A DNA stretch of 64,000 nt, from contig CAWAPD010000001.1 of assembly GCA_963783865.1 (NCBI GenBank), positions 620,001 to 684,000 on the forward strand, read 5' to 3'. Positions within the stretch are counted from its first letter, which is position 1, and each line of letters starts with the position of its first letter. The notes beneath the pieces were generated by a model, which was not told the DNA's origin, did not search any database, and saw only the letters and a list, made by a program, of their open reading frames with translations. A program made the translations under genes and the position numbers. This document shows positions 31,550 through 40,721 of this stretch, one piece after another. The stretch is from CAWAPD01 sp963783865. GTDB taxonomy: Bacteria > Actinomycetota > Thermoleophilia > UBA2241.

Positions 31550-33310
31550 GTGATCCGCTCCGTCAAGAACTGGCTGACCCTGCTGTTCCTCGTCGTCGTC
31601 GCTCTCGACGTCGCGCTGGCGTATGCCTACGTCGTGCCGCGGCTGGAGAGCCGGCTCGTGAACGACAAGCTGCGCGAGCTGCGGGGCAGCTCGACGCTGG
31701 TCTTCGGCACGCTCCAGTCGTCGCTGAGCGCCAACGCCTTCACCGGCAAGCTGAACTTCTCGCCCGCCGACCTCACGGCCAAGATCAACATCATCGCCGA
31801 CAGCACCGGGTCGCGCATCGTCGTCATCGACGCGTCGGACGACACGGTCGCGGCCGACTCCAACCCCGCCTCCTCGCTCGACCTGGGCGAGTTCCCGATG
31901 GTCGCCGGCTCCATCGGCAGCGGGCAGATCTCGGTCGGCCGCGTCTCGGCCGGGGAACACGACTACGCGGCGGCGGCCGTGCCCATCACCTCGTCACTGA
32001 CCGGCGGGCGGCCGATCGCCGTGGTGCTGGTGACCGCGCCGCTCACCGAGGCCCACCGCGCCGTGACCGCCGTCGAGCGTCAGATCCTGGTGGCCGGCGT
32101 GCTGCTGCTGGGCTTCACGATCGTCGTCGGCTACATCGCCTCGTACCTGATCGCGCGGCGGCTGAAGCGCATCGAGCACGGCGCGGCCGCCATCGCCGAC
32201 GGCGACTTCTCGTCGCCGGTGGCGACGGGGCCGCGCGACGAGATCGGCCAGCTGGCCGCCACCTTCAACACCATGGGACGACGGTTGCGCGAGGCCTTCT
32301 CGCAGATCGCGACCGAGAAGGAGAACGTCGAGGTGCTGCTGACCGACCTGGCCGAAGGCGTCATCGGCGTCACTCGCGACGCCTGCGTGGCGGTCGCCAA
32401 CCCGGCCGCCGCGCGCCTGCTCGGTCGCGCGGTCAAGGCCGACACGCCCCTGACCGAGGTCGTGCCCAGGGACGTGGCCGAGGCCTTCGAGGAGATGCTC
32501 ACCGACGGCGAGGACCGCTCCGTCTTCTTCCTGAGCGGCGCGCAGACCCTCGAGGCGAGCGTCTACCTGACGGCCGGGCGCGGCGAGATCGAGGGGCTGA
32601 TCGTTGTCCGCGACGTCACCGAACAGGCTCGCCTCGAGCGTGCGCGCCGCGACTTCATCGCCACCGCGTCGCACGAGCTGAAGACGCCTCTGTTCTCGCT
32701 CTCGGGGTTCATGGAGCTCCTGGACGAGGGTGACCTCGACCCGGAGACCGAGCGCGAGTTCCTGACCACGATGCGCCAGCAGGTCGACCGTCTCACCGAG
32801 CTCTCCCTCAGCCTGCTCGACCTGTCGCAGGTCGATTCGGGCGCCGTCCACCTCGAGCCGGTCGAGCTCGACCTGCGGACGGTCACCGACGCCATGGCCG
32901 CCGAGTTCCGCCCCCGGGCCGAGGCACACGACGTGACGATCGCCGTCGACGGCGCCGAGTCGCAGCCGCTCGTCTGCGACGAGCGGCGTCTCGACCAGGT
33001 GCTGCGGGAGCTCCTCGAGAACGCCGTGAAGTTCTCGCCCGACGGCGGCGCCGTCACGGTGTCGGTCTCGGGCGACGGCGACGCGGCCACCGTGTCGGTC
33101 GCCGACCAGGGGCCCGGCATCGCCAAGGCCGAGCTCGACCGCATCTTCGAGCGGTTCTTCCGGGGCCGGGAGGGCGCGGAGCGGCCGGGCACCGGCCTCG
33201 GTCTCTCCATCGCCAAGGAGCTGGTCGAGCTGCTCGGAGGCTCGCTCACGGTGCTCTCCCAGCCAGGCTCCGGTTCCACGTTCTCCGTCCGCCTGCCCAT
33301 CGGCGATTAA
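31550..33310 (+). CDS. Membrane sensor histidine kinase (HAMP-PAS-HisKA-HATPase)
   Basis: 586 residues. Helix 1 at about 8-30, an extracytoplasmic sensor of about 150 residues (dCache-like, unassigned), helix 2 about 183-205, then HAMP (SYLIARRLKRIEHGAAAIADG), a PAS-like domain (about 265-365), HisKA with His 375 in ATASHELKTPL, and the ATPase domain with N-box ELLENAVKFSPDGG, G1 DQGPGI and G2 GTGLGLSIAKELV. This is the PhoR/ResE-type layout. GTG start at 31550. Followed by htrA, suggesting an envelope-stress or phosphate-type circuit; which signal is sensed cannot be told. Confidence 0.93.
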   Translation: MIRSVKNWLTLLFLVVVALDVALAYAYVVPRLESRLVNDKLRELRGSSTLVFGTLQSSLSANAFTGKLNFSPADLTAKINIIADSTGSRIVVIDASDDTVAADSNPASSLDLGEFPMVAGSIGSGQISVGRVSAGEHDYAAAAVPITSSLTGGRPIAVVLVTAPLTEAHRAVTAVERQILVAGVLLLGFTIVVGYIASYLIARRLKRIEHGAAAIADGDFSSPVATGPRDEIGQLAATFNTMGRRLREAFSQIATEKENVEVLLTDLAEGVIGVTRDACVAVANPAAARLLGRAVKADTPLTEVVPRDVAEAFEEMLTDGEDRSVFFLSGAQTLEASVYLTAGRGEIEGLIVVRDVTEQARLERARRDFIATASHELKTPLFSLSGFMELLDEGDLDPETEREFLTTMRQQVDRLTELSLSLLDLSQVDSGAVHLEPVELDLRTVTDAMAAEFRPRAEAHDVTIAVDGAESQPLVCDERRLDQVLRELLENAVKFSPDGGAVTVSVSGDGDAATVSVADQGPGIAKAELDRIFERFFRGREGAERPGTGLGLSIAKELVELLGGSLTVLSQPGSGSTFSVRLPIGD

Positions 33311-33314
33311 GAAT

Positions 33315-33365
33315 CGTTAACCGGGGCATGACTCCCCTTAACGACGCAGGAGGCCGTACTTAACA
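33315..33365 (+). promoter_or_regulatory. Three TTAAC direct repeats before htrA, candidate response-regulator operator
   Basis: CGTTAACC (33315-33322), CCTTAACG (33336-33343) and ACTTAACA (33358-33365) are spaced 21 and 22 bp, two helical turns each, so they face the same side of DNA. OmpR/PhoB proteins bind such phased direct repeats. AT-rich pentamers this dense are rare in this GC-rich window. Confidence 0.45.
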
Positions 33366-33436
33366 GGCTCGGCGGACACTGCTTGCAGGAGCCGCGACGA
33401 AGTCGCGGCGGCACGTATCGTCCCACGGAGGGCTCC

Positions 33437-34627
33437 ATGCACAAGCGCAGTTTCGTAGCGGGCGCGGTCGGCGGCATCGTCGGCGCGGCCATCCTCTTCT
33501 TGGCCCTGTTCCTGCTCGGGGTCACCGACGTCACCAAGGAGACGTCGGTCGTCACCCCGACGATGTTCAACAGCGCCACGCCAAGCACCACGGCCGGAAT
33601 GACGCCGGCCCAGATCTACGCCAAGGACGCGACCGGCGTGGTCGAGATCCTGTCGACCTTCGCCGCCGGCTCCCAGTCCAACCCCTTCTTCGGCGGCGGC
33701 ACGCAGCCGTCACAGGGTCTCGGCTCGGGCTTCGTCGTCTCCGGCGACGGCTACATCCTCACAAACGCCCACGTCGTCCAGGAGAACGGCGTCAAGGCGG
33801 CGCAGGTCCAGGTGACCTTCCGCGACGGCAAGGGAAGCGCCACCAAGCGGGTGCCGGCCAAGATCGTCGGCATCGACGCCAACTCGGACGTCGCGTTGAT
33901 CAAGGTCGACCCCAGCGGTCTCGCGCTCAACCCGTTGTCCCTCGGCGACTCCGAGAAGACCTACGTCGGCGAGCCGGTCGTGGCCATCGGTAACCCGCTG
34001 GGCTTCGACTTCTCGCTGACCTCGGGCATCGTCTCGGCCCTTCACCGTGACCTCCAGTCGCCCAACAACGGCGTCATCCCGAACGGCATCCAGACCGACG
34101 CCGCCATCAACCAGGGCAACTCGGGCGGTCCGCTGATCAACCCCGCGGGCGAGGTCATCGGCATCAACGAGCAGATCGCCTCCCAGAGCGGCGGCAACGA
34201 GGGGCTGGGCTTCGCCGTGCCGATCAACACGGCCATCAACTCGATGACCCAGCTCAAGGACACGGGCACCGTCAAGTACCCGTACATGGGCGTGCATATG
34301 ATCAGCGTCAGCACCGACATCGCCAAGGCGCTCAACCTCAATGCGCAGAGCGGCGCCCTGGTCACCGACGTCCAGTCCGGCAGCCCCGCGGCCAAGGCCG
34401 GCATCAAAGGCGGGAGCCAGCAGGTGACCGTCCAGGGCCAGCAGATCACGGTGGGCGGCGACATCATCACCGCCATCGACGGCCAGGAGGTCCAGTCGGC
34501 CGACGACGCGGTCGCGGCCATCGCCAAGCACAAGATCGGTGACACCGTCAAGGTGACGGTCGTCTCCACCGACGGCACGACGCACACAGTCGACGTCACG
34601 CTGGGGACGCGTCCGGCAGGACTCTAG
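33437..34627 (+). CDS. HtrA/DegP-type membrane-anchored serine protease with PDZ domain
   Basis: 396 residues. One N-terminal helix (about 6-28) anchors it with the protease outside. Catalytic triad: His 112 (TNAHVV), Asp 151 (NSDVALIKVD), Ser 229 (QGNSGGP). A single PDZ domain follows (about 290-390; MGVHMISVSTDIAK, then GALVTDVQSGSPAAKAGI). It degrades or refolds damaged envelope proteins. ATG at 33437 with CGGAGGG upstream; a frame extending further upstream lacks support. It sits after the two-component genes, probably as their target, and ends at a strong terminator. Confidence 0.94.
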   Translation: MHKRSFVAGAVGGIVGAAILFLALFLLGVTDVTKETSVVTPTMFNSATPSTTAGMTPAQIYAKDATGVVEILSTFAAGSQSNPFFGGGTQPSQGLGSGFVVSGDGYILTNAHVVQENGVKAAQVQVTFRDGKGSATKRVPAKIVGIDANSDVALIKVDPSGLALNPLSLGDSEKTYVGEPVVAIGNPLGFDFSLTSGIVSALHRDLQSPNNGVIPNGIQTDAAINQGNSGGPLINPAGEVIGINEQIASQSGGNEGLGFAVPINTAINSMTQLKDTGTVKYPYMGVHMISVSTDIAKALNLNAQSGALVTDVQSGSPAAKAGIKGGSQQVTVQGQQITVGGDIITAIDGQEVQSADDAVAAIAKHKIGDTVKVTVVSTDGTTHTVDVTLGTRPAGL

Positions 34628-34692
34628 TCGACCCCGGCACCGCGGACGCGGGCGGCGGGGTGACCCTCCGCACCCCGCGGGCCTGCGTCTCG

Positions 34693-34723
34693 AGGGGGCG
34701 GCCCGAAAGGGCCGCCCCCTTTT
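34693..34723 (+). terminator. Rho-independent terminator after htrA
   Basis: Stem AGGGGGCGGCCC (34693-34704), loop GAAA, complement 34709-34720, then TTT: the clearest intrinsic terminator here. The rest of the 34628-35071 gap holds no recognisable gene; TTGACT at 34964-34969 may be a -35 for the next operon but no matching -10 is clear. Confidence 0.9.
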
Positions 34724-35071
34724 CCTGTCCCAAGCAGGCGCCGTGCGCCCACGAGCCACGGCTCGCTCCCATCGCCACGTGACCGTCGGGGGACTGCGAA
34801 ACCTCCCACAGTGGGAACCTCGGACCTGGGTGGGCGGCGTCACAGGGTGAGGTCAGCCGCCCCTCGCTTGCCCACAGGGTGGCCGATTCCGACGTGGCTG
34901 CCGCCGGGGCCTGCCGATTCTTGCGCGTCCTGCCTCGAGACCACCACCAAAGGAGACACAAGGTTGACTTTTTTCGACAGACGCGATTGACTGATAGCGG
35001 TGCACTGTGATGCGTTTCACAAGGCGTGCGGGAGCTGTCCCGCCCCGTTGCTGTCCGCGTAGGGAGGGTCC

Positions 35072-35776
35072 GTGCAGGCTTCGCTGGTCGTCAGCGACCA
35101 ACTCCAGACGTTTCTGCCCCTCGTGCGAGGGATCGGTGAGCTGTTCGGTCCCGGTTGCGAGGTGGTGCTGCACGACCTGAGTGTGCTGCCGCAGTCCATC
35201 GTCGCCATCGAGAACGGCCACGTGACGGGCCGGGAAGTCGGCGACGGCCCCACCGACCACATGTTGCGCTCGCTCCACGACGCTCCCGGCGGGCCCGCCA
35301 GCGACGACGTGCGCACCTACGTGAGTTCGAACGAGGGGCGCGTGCTCAAGTCGCTGGCCGTTACCCTGCGCGACCCGCAGGGCACACCCATCGCGATCTT
35401 CGGTATCAACTTCGACGTCTCGGGCCTCGTGTCGGCGCAGCGCACCCTGCACGGCCTGGTCGACGCCGGCCCGGCCGGCGCCGCGCCCGATGAGGAGGTC
35501 TTCGGCGCCGACATCCGCGACGTCGTCGACGTCATGATCCAGCGCGCCCTGGCCGAGTCGGGCAAGACACCGGCCGCCATGACCCGCGACGAGAAGATGG
35601 AGGTCGTCAAGCGTCTCGAAGAGCGCGGCGCATTCCTCGTGAAGCGTTCCGCCGAGCAGGTCGCCGAGGCGCTCGACCTGTCGCGATTCACGATCTTCAG
35701 CTACCTCAAGGAGATCCGGCACGGCGGCGGCGAGGCGGCCGCGGCGACCGGCGACGCCCCCGGGGACGAGTCGTGA
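35072..35776 (+). CDS. YheO/DauR-type transcriptional regulator (PAS-like + HTH)
   Basis: 234 residues. Residues about 5-120 form a YheO-like PAS domain (GIGELFGPGCEVVLHDLS, then KSLAVTLRDPQGTPIAIFGINFD), and about 165-225 a C-terminal HTH (LVKRSAEQVAEALDLSRFTIFSYLKEI). Relatives such as DauR control amino-acid catabolism genes. Here it is the first gene of the lysine 5,6-aminomutase operon and overlaps the next gene (GTGA), so it is probably the lysine or lysine-derivative sensor that regulates its own operon. GTG start preceded by GGGAGGG. Confidence 0.88.
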   Translation: MQASLVVSDQLQTFLPLVRGIGELFGPGCEVVLHDLSVLPQSIVAIENGHVTGREVGDGPTDHMLRSLHDAPGGPASDDVRTYVSSNEGRVLKSLAVTLRDPQGTPIAIFGINFDVSGLVSAQRTLHGLVDAGPAGAAPDEEVFGADIRDVVDVMIQRALAESGKTPAAMTRDEKMEVVKRLEERGAFLVKRSAEQVAEALDLSRFTIFSYLKEIRHGGGEAAAATGDAPGDES

Positions 35777-36930
35777 TCGCCGCTCGCGAGGGCGTCGCCG
35801 GCGACCCGCGGCCCGCGCCCGGCGCCACCCTCTACGACGTGGTCGCCGCCAGCGGGGCCCGGACGATCGCCGTCATCGGCCTGGTCAAGAACGCGGGCAA
35901 GACGACCGTCGTGAACGCGCTCATGGACCACGTGCCGCTGCGATTCGGACTGACCTCGCTGGGCCTCGACGGCGAGCGCACCGACCACCTCACCGGCCTC
36001 GACAAGCCGCGCATCGCGCCCCCCGCCGGCACACTTATCGCGACCACCCAAGGCTCCCTCGACCGCTCCCACTACTCGATGGAGGTGCTGGAGCGGCTGC
36101 CGTACCACACGTCGCTCGGCCGCGTGGTGGTCGGCGTCGCCGCGGGCCGGGGGGCGGTCGAGATCAGCGGACCGACGACCCTGTCGGAGGTCCGCGCGAC
36201 CGTCGACCGCCTCGAGGCCCGCGGCGCCCGGCTGGTGCTGGTCGACGGCGCCATCAACCGCCTCGGCAGCGCCTCGCCGCGCGTCGCCGACGCCGTGATC
36301 GTCGCCACCGGCGGCCTCGTCGCCGACACCCTCGAGGAGACGGTCGAGACGACCGTCGCCACGCTCGAGATGCTGACGCTGCCGCCGGCCGACGCCGCCA
36401 CCGTGGCGCTGGTCGACCCGGAGACGCTCTCCCGGGCCCGCGCGGTCGCCGTCGACGGCGCCGGCGACCACACCGTTCTCGAACTGGACACCGTGGTGGG
36501 CGAAGGGGTGACCGTGGCCCGCGAGCTGGAGCGCCTCGAGACGGAGACCCTCTTCGTCGGCGGCGCGCTCACGCAGGAGTTCGCCGACGACCTCACCCGT
36601 ACCCTGCCCCCCCGCCGGAAGGTGACGATCGTCGTGCGCGACGCCACGGTCCTGATCCTCTCGCCCGCCACCGTGTCCAGGCTTCGCCGTCGTGGCATCG
36701 ACCTGCGCGTGCTCACCCCCCTGCGCGTGCTCGCCGTGACGGCGAACCCCTACCGGCTGCCGCGCCCCTTCGATGCGGCGGTCTTCTTCGGCGCGGTCGC
36801 CGACGCCGTCGGCGACCGCGCCCCCGTCTTCGACGTGGTCAACGGCCTCGCCCGGCTTCCGGGCGGCGAGGCCGCGACCACTCCAGCCGGCGCCCCCGGG
36901 ACCTCCTCGCAAAGGCAGGTGCACCAGTGA
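35773..36930 (+). CDS. P-loop protein, probable lysine 5,6-aminomutase accessory/reactivase (KamB-like)
   Basis: 385 residues. A P-loop lies at residues 36-45 (GLVKNAGKTT), followed by segments like LTSLGLDGERTDHLTG and ARLVLVDGAINRLGSASPRVADAVIVATG, a SIMIBI-like GTPase/ATPase arrangement. From memory, the KamB proteins of lysine-fermenting bacteria carry the same GLxKNxGKTT motif and are thought to help reactivate B12-inactivated aminomutase together with the MutS-like KamC. Position directly before kamD (4-bp overlap) supports this. The C-terminal half (PLRVLAVTANPYRLPRPFDA) is unassigned. No KamC gene lies in the window. Confidence 0.7.
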   Translation: MIAAREGVAGDPRPAPGATLYDVVAASGARTIAVIGLVKNAGKTTVVNALMDHVPLRFGLTSLGLDGERTDHLTGLDKPRIAPPAGTLIATTQGSLDRSHYSMEVLERLPYHTSLGRVVVGVAAGRGAVEISGPTTLSEVRATVDRLEARGARLVLVDGAINRLGSASPRVADAVIVATGGLVADTLEETVETTVATLEMLTLPPADAATVALVDPETLSRARAVAVDGAGDHTVLELDTVVGEGVTVARELERLETETLFVGGALTQEFADDLTRTLPPRRKVTIVVRDATVLILSPATVSRLRRRGIDLRVLTPLRVLAVTANPYRLPRPFDAAVFFGAVADAVGDRAPVFDVVNGLARLPGGEAATTPAGAPGTSSQRQVHQ

Positions 36931-38591
36931 CAGACGCGATCCATCTCGACGAACGGCTCGTCGCCCGCGCCCGCGCGGCGGCCGACGCCATCGCCGACGA
37001 CATCCAGCAGCACATCGAGGAGCACACCACCGACACGACCGAGCGCGCCACGCTGCGCCTGCTCGGCGTCGCCGGCGTCAACGAGGTCGACGTCCCGCTC
37101 GTCAACATCGTGGTCGAGCACGCGCGCGACGTGCTGCCGAGCGGCATCATGCGGCCGTTCGTCGACCTCATGCTGCGGACGGGCAAGGGCGCGCAGCAGG
37201 CGGCCGAGGGCGTGGCCGCCGGCGCGCTCGAGCTGGCCGAAGTACCGGCCGAGCGGCGGGCGGCGGTCGAGGCGCGGGCGAGCGAGCTCGCCCGCGAGGG
37301 CGTCGCCCGCATCGACGCCGTGCGCCGCCGTCGCGAGGAGCTGGTCGCGGCCCAGGGCGAGGCGGCCAAGCCGTACGTCTACGTGATCGTCGCCACCGGC
37401 AACATCCTCGAGGACGCCGTCCAGGCGCAGGCCGCGGCGCGCGCCGGCGCCGACGTGGTCGCCGTCATCCGGACGACCGCGCAGAGCCTGCTCGACTACG
37501 TGCCGTTCGGGATCACCACCGAGGGCTTCGGCGGCACCTACGCCACCCAGGAGAACTTCCGTCACATGCGCGCCGCGCTCGACGAGGTCGGGCAGGAGCT
37601 GGGCCGCTACATCCGCCTCTGCAACTACGCGAGCGGCTTGTGCATGCCCGAGATCGCCACGATGGGCGCCCTCGAGCGGCTCGACATGATGCTGAACGAC
37701 TCGATGTACGGGATCATCTTCCGCAACATCAACATGCAGCGGACGTTCGTCGACCAGTACCTCTCGCGCCTGATCAACGCCCGCGCCGGCATCATCATCA
37801 ACACCGGCGAGGACAACTACCTGACCACCGCCGACGCCTTCGAGAAGGGCTACACGGTGGTCAGCTCCGACTTCATCAACGAGGCGTTCGCGCTGCGCGC
37901 CAACCTCGAGCCCTGGCAGATCGGGCTCGGGCACGCGTTCGAGATCAACCCGGCGACGCCCGACCAGGTCGTCTACCAGATCGCCGACGCGCAGCTGATC
38001 CGCCAGCTGTTTCCCGGCTACCCGCTCAAGTACATGCCGCCGACCAAGTACATGCCCGGGGACATCTTCCAGGGCCACATCATCGACGGCATGTTCAACT
38101 TCACCGGCATCTTCACCGGCCAGCACATCATGCTGCTCGGCATGCTCACGGAGGCGCTGCACACGCCGCTGCTCCAGGACCGCTACGTGTCGATCAAGAA
38201 CGCGAAGTACGTGTTCGAGAGCTGCCGCGACCTGGCCGACGAGGTCGAGTTCCGTCGCGGCGGCATGATCGAGGAGCGCGCCAACGACACCTTGCGCAAG
38301 GCAGCCGACCAGCTCGACCACGTGCGCCAGACCGGGCTGTTCGCCGCCCTGGAGGCGGGAGAGTTCGCCGACGTGAAGCGCGAGCCCGAGGGCGGACGCG
38401 GCTACGAAGGCGTCTTCCGCGTCCGCGACGACTACTTCAACCCGTTCTTCGCCGAGCTCCGTGCGGGCCGGCTGAGCGGCCCGCCGGCCGGCCCGGCGCC
38501 GGGCGAGAACGCCAGGGAGCCGAAGGCGGCCGGCGCCGGCGCGCCTGCAGCAGCCGGCGCCCCAGCCGCGGTGAGCGAAAGGGGTGCGTGA
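36927..38591 (+). CDS. kamD: D-lysine 5,6-aminomutase alpha subunit
   Basis: 554 residues. Hallmarks of the large subunit, which forms the TIM barrel binding PLP and adenosylcobalamin: DVVAVIRTTAQSLLDYVPFG, TTEGFGGTYATQENFRHMR, NYASGLCMPEIATMGALERLD, MLNDSMYGIIFRNINMQRTF and GHAFEINPATPDQVVYQIAD. The enzyme moves the terminal amino group of D-lysine or L-beta-lysine from C6 to C5. A C-terminal Ala/Pro-rich extension (about 515-554) is extra. GTG start overlaps the KamB-like stop; the end overlaps kamE by 1 bp (TGATG), fitting equal subunit production. Confidence 0.96.
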   Translation: MTDAIHLDERLVARARAAADAIADDIQQHIEEHTTDTTERATLRLLGVAGVNEVDVPLVNIVVEHARDVLPSGIMRPFVDLMLRTGKGAQQAAEGVAAGALELAEVPAERRAAVEARASELAREGVARIDAVRRRREELVAAQGEAAKPYVYVIVATGNILEDAVQAQAAARAGADVVAVIRTTAQSLLDYVPFGITTEGFGGTYATQENFRHMRAALDEVGQELGRYIRLCNYASGLCMPEIATMGALERLDMMLNDSMYGIIFRNINMQRTFVDQYLSRLINARAGIIINTGEDNYLTTADAFEKGYTVVSSDFINEAFALRANLEPWQIGLGHAFEINPATPDQVVYQIADAQLIRQLFPGYPLKYMPPTKYMPGDIFQGHIIDGMFNFTGIFTGQHIMLLGMLTEALHTPLLQDRYVSIKNAKYVFESCRDLADEVEFRRGGMIEERANDTLRKAADQLDHVRQTGLFAALEAGEFADVKREPEGGRGYEGVFRVRDDYFNPFFAELRAGRLSGPPAGPAPGENAREPKAAGAGAPAAAGAPAAVSERGA

Positions 38592-39328
38592 TGGAGATCC
38601 GTCCCTACGGCGACACGCGTGACGACGGCGTGATCCAGTTCTCGTTCACGCTCCCGATGCCGTACTCGGTCAAGGCGACCGACGTCGGCAAGCAGTTCCT
38701 CGAGAAGCTCGGTTTCCGCGAAGTCGGCGTCGCCGAATGCAAGGCGATCGACCCCGAGTTCACCTTCTTCGTAGGCTACGGCCGCACACAGGTGAGCATC
38801 GACCCCGACTCGGTCAAGGGCGACTACCTCGAGGTCGAGGAGATGGACTACTACGCCATCAACCGGCTCATCAAGGAGCGTCTGGGCCGCAAGCTGTCGG
38901 TCGTCGGCGCGGCCATCGAGAGCGACGCGCACACCGTCGGCATCGACGCGATCCTCAACATGAAGGGGTTCGCTGGCAACTACGGGCTCGAGCGCTATCC
39001 CGAGATGGAGGCCCTCAACATGGGCTCGCAGATCCCCTGCGAGCAGCTCGTGAAGACCGCCCTCGAGCGCAAGGCCGACGCGATCCTCGTGTCGCAGATC
39101 GTCACCCAGAAGAACATCCACGTGCAGCACCTCACCAAGCTCATCGAGCTCCTGGAGGCCGAACGCGTGCGCGAGCGCTTCGTGCTCGTGGTCGGCGGGC
39201 CGCGCATCAACAACGCGTTCGCCAAGGAGCTGGGCTACGATGCCGGCTTCGGGCCGCGCACGACGCCGCTCGAGGTGGCGTCGTTCCTGGCCCAGGAGGT
39301 CGTGCGCCGCGACGAGGCGCGCGACTAG
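38591..39328 (+). CDS. kamE: D-lysine 5,6-aminomutase beta subunit (B12-binding)
   Basis: 245 residues. The cobalamin motif DAHTVG places the Co-ligating His at residue 114. Lys 125, exactly 11 residues later (ILNMKGFAGN), corresponds to the lysine that forms the PLP aldimine in the Clostridium enzyme (His133/Lys144 there, from memory). The Rossmann domain continues with DAILVSQIVTQKNIHVQHL and FVLVVGGPRINNAFAKELGYD. All residues needed for activity appear intact. It is translated right after kamD. A 117-bp gap separates it from the thiolase gene, which has its own AGGAGG. Confidence 0.96.
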   Translation: MEIRPYGDTRDDGVIQFSFTLPMPYSVKATDVGKQFLEKLGFREVGVAECKAIDPEFTFFVGYGRTQVSIDPDSVKGDYLEVEEMDYYAINRLIKERLGRKLSVVGAAIESDAHTVGIDAILNMKGFAGNYGLERYPEMEALNMGSQIPCEQLVKTALERKADAILVSQIVTQKNIHVQHLTKLIELLEAERVRERFVLVVGGPRINNAFAKELGYDAGFGPRTTPLEVASFLAQEVVRRDEARD

Positions 39329-39445
39329 GGGCGCGACGGACCGAGACCGCATGGACCACGCACAGAGAACTCAAGCGGCGACCGCGGGCGCGTAAGAGGC
39401 GCGGAGAACCCGGCAACGGCGCCGACACGTCAGGAGGCACAGCAA

Positions 39446-40642
39446 GTGGCAGACAACGATATCGTCATCCTCTCCGCCGTCCGCACGGCCCAGGGCAAGT
39501 TCCAGGGTGGCTTCGCCGGTACGCCGGCGGCCGACCTGGGCGCGATCGTCATGAAGGAGGCGCTCTCGCGCGCCGGCGTCGCCGCCGACCAGATCGACGA
39601 GGTCATCTTCGGCAACGTCATCCAGGCGGGCCTGGGACAGAACACCGCCCGGCAGGCCGAGCTCAAGGCCGGCATCCCCGACAGCATCCCGGCGATCACC
39701 GTCAACCGCGTCTGCGTGTCGAGCGCCTCCGCGCTGGCCATGGCCGCCGCCGCGATCAAGGCCGGCGACGGCGAGGTCTACCTCGTCGGCGGCACAGAGA
39801 ACATGACGCGCGCGCCGTGGCTGCTGCAGAACGGCCGCAGCGGCTATCGCATGGGCATGCCGAGCGACCAGATCTTCGACGCGATGGTCCTCGACGGGCT
39901 CTGGTGCGCCATCGGCGGCTACCACATGGGCCTGACCGCCGAGAACCTGAGCGAGAAGTTCTCCATCAGCAAGGAGCAGCAGAACGACGTCGCCTACAAG
40001 AGCCAGCTCAACGCGACCAAGGCGATCAAGGACGGCCGCTTCAAAGACGAGATCGTCGCCGTCGAGATCCCGCAGCGCAAAGGTGACCCCAAGGTCGTCG
40101 ACACCGACGAGTGCCCCCGAGAGACCACGCCCGAGGCGCTCGCCGGCCTCAAGCCCGTGTTCAAGAAGGACGGCGGCGTCGTGACCGCGGGCAACGCGTC
40201 GGCGATCGCCGACGGCGCCAGCGCGCTGGTCGTGACCTCGCGCAAGAAGGCCGCGGAGCTCGGCGCCAAGCCGGTCGCGCAGCTGGTCAGCTACGCCACG
40301 GCAGCGGTCGACCCGGCCATCATGGGCCACGGCGAGACCGTCGCCGCCCAGATGGCGCTCGACAAGGCCGGCCTGACGAGCAAGGACGTGCAGCTCGCCG
40401 AGCTGAACGAGGCCTTCGCCTGCGTCGCCGCGCTCGCCACCCGCGAGCTCGGCCTCGACCCCGACATCGTCAACGTCAACGGCGGCGCGGTGGCGCTCGG
40501 CCACCCGCTCGGCAACACCGGCACCCGCATGATCGTGACCCTGATCCACGAGCTCAAGAAGCGCGGCCAGGAGATCGGTCTCACGGGCGCCTGCGTGGGC
40601 GGCGGCCAGGGCGCCGGCTCCGTCGTCAAGGTGGAAGCGTAG
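39446..40642 (+). CDS. Acetyl-CoA C-acetyltransferase (thiolase)
   Basis: 398 residues, full length. Nucleophile Cys 90 (NRVCVSSASALAMAAAAIKAG), the GHP motif NGGAVALGHPLGNTG (His about 353) and C-terminal catalytic Cys in GACVGGGQGAGS (about 384). In lysine fermentation the last step splits acetoacetyl-CoA to two acetyl-CoA, which fits this gene's place between kamE and kdd. It could equally act in butyrate or fatty-acid metabolism. GTG start with AGGAGG. The gap to kdd (79 bp) contains a 17-bp hairpin. Confidence 0.93.
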   Translation: MADNDIVILSAVRTAQGKFQGGFAGTPAADLGAIVMKEALSRAGVAADQIDEVIFGNVIQAGLGQNTARQAELKAGIPDSIPAITVNRVCVSSASALAMAAAAIKAGDGEVYLVGGTENMTRAPWLLQNGRSGYRMGMPSDQIFDAMVLDGLWCAIGGYHMGLTAENLSEKFSISKEQQNDVAYKSQLNATKAIKDGRFKDEIVAVEIPQRKGDPKVVDTDECPRETTPEALAGLKPVFKKDGGVVTAGNASAIADGASALVVTSRKKAAELGAKPVAQLVSYATAAVDPAIMGHGETVAAQMALDKAGLTSKDVQLAELNEAFACVAALATRELGLDPDIVNVNGGAVALGHPLGNTGTRMIVTLIHELKKRGQEIGLTGACVGGGQGAGSVVKVEA

Positions 40643-40657
40643 GCAAAGGGTTCCCGA

Positions 40658-40694
40658 CGGCGCGGGGCGGCCGCGGAGCGGCCGCCCCGCGCCG
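40658..40694 (+). repeat. 17-bp inverted repeat between thiolase and kdd
   Basis: Arms 40658-40674 and 40678-40694, loop GGA; an outer TTCCCG/CGGGAA pair extends it. It could terminate or attenuate transcription, or protect the 3' end of the upstream message. Confidence 0.8.
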
Positions 40695-40721
40695 GGAACA
40701 CACACACCACAGGAGGGACAG

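Noticed and set aside
34628..35071. A small RNA or short peptide gene in the gap before the lysine operon
   Set aside because: Apart from the htrA terminator I found neither a conserved RNA motif nor an open frame with a ribosome site.
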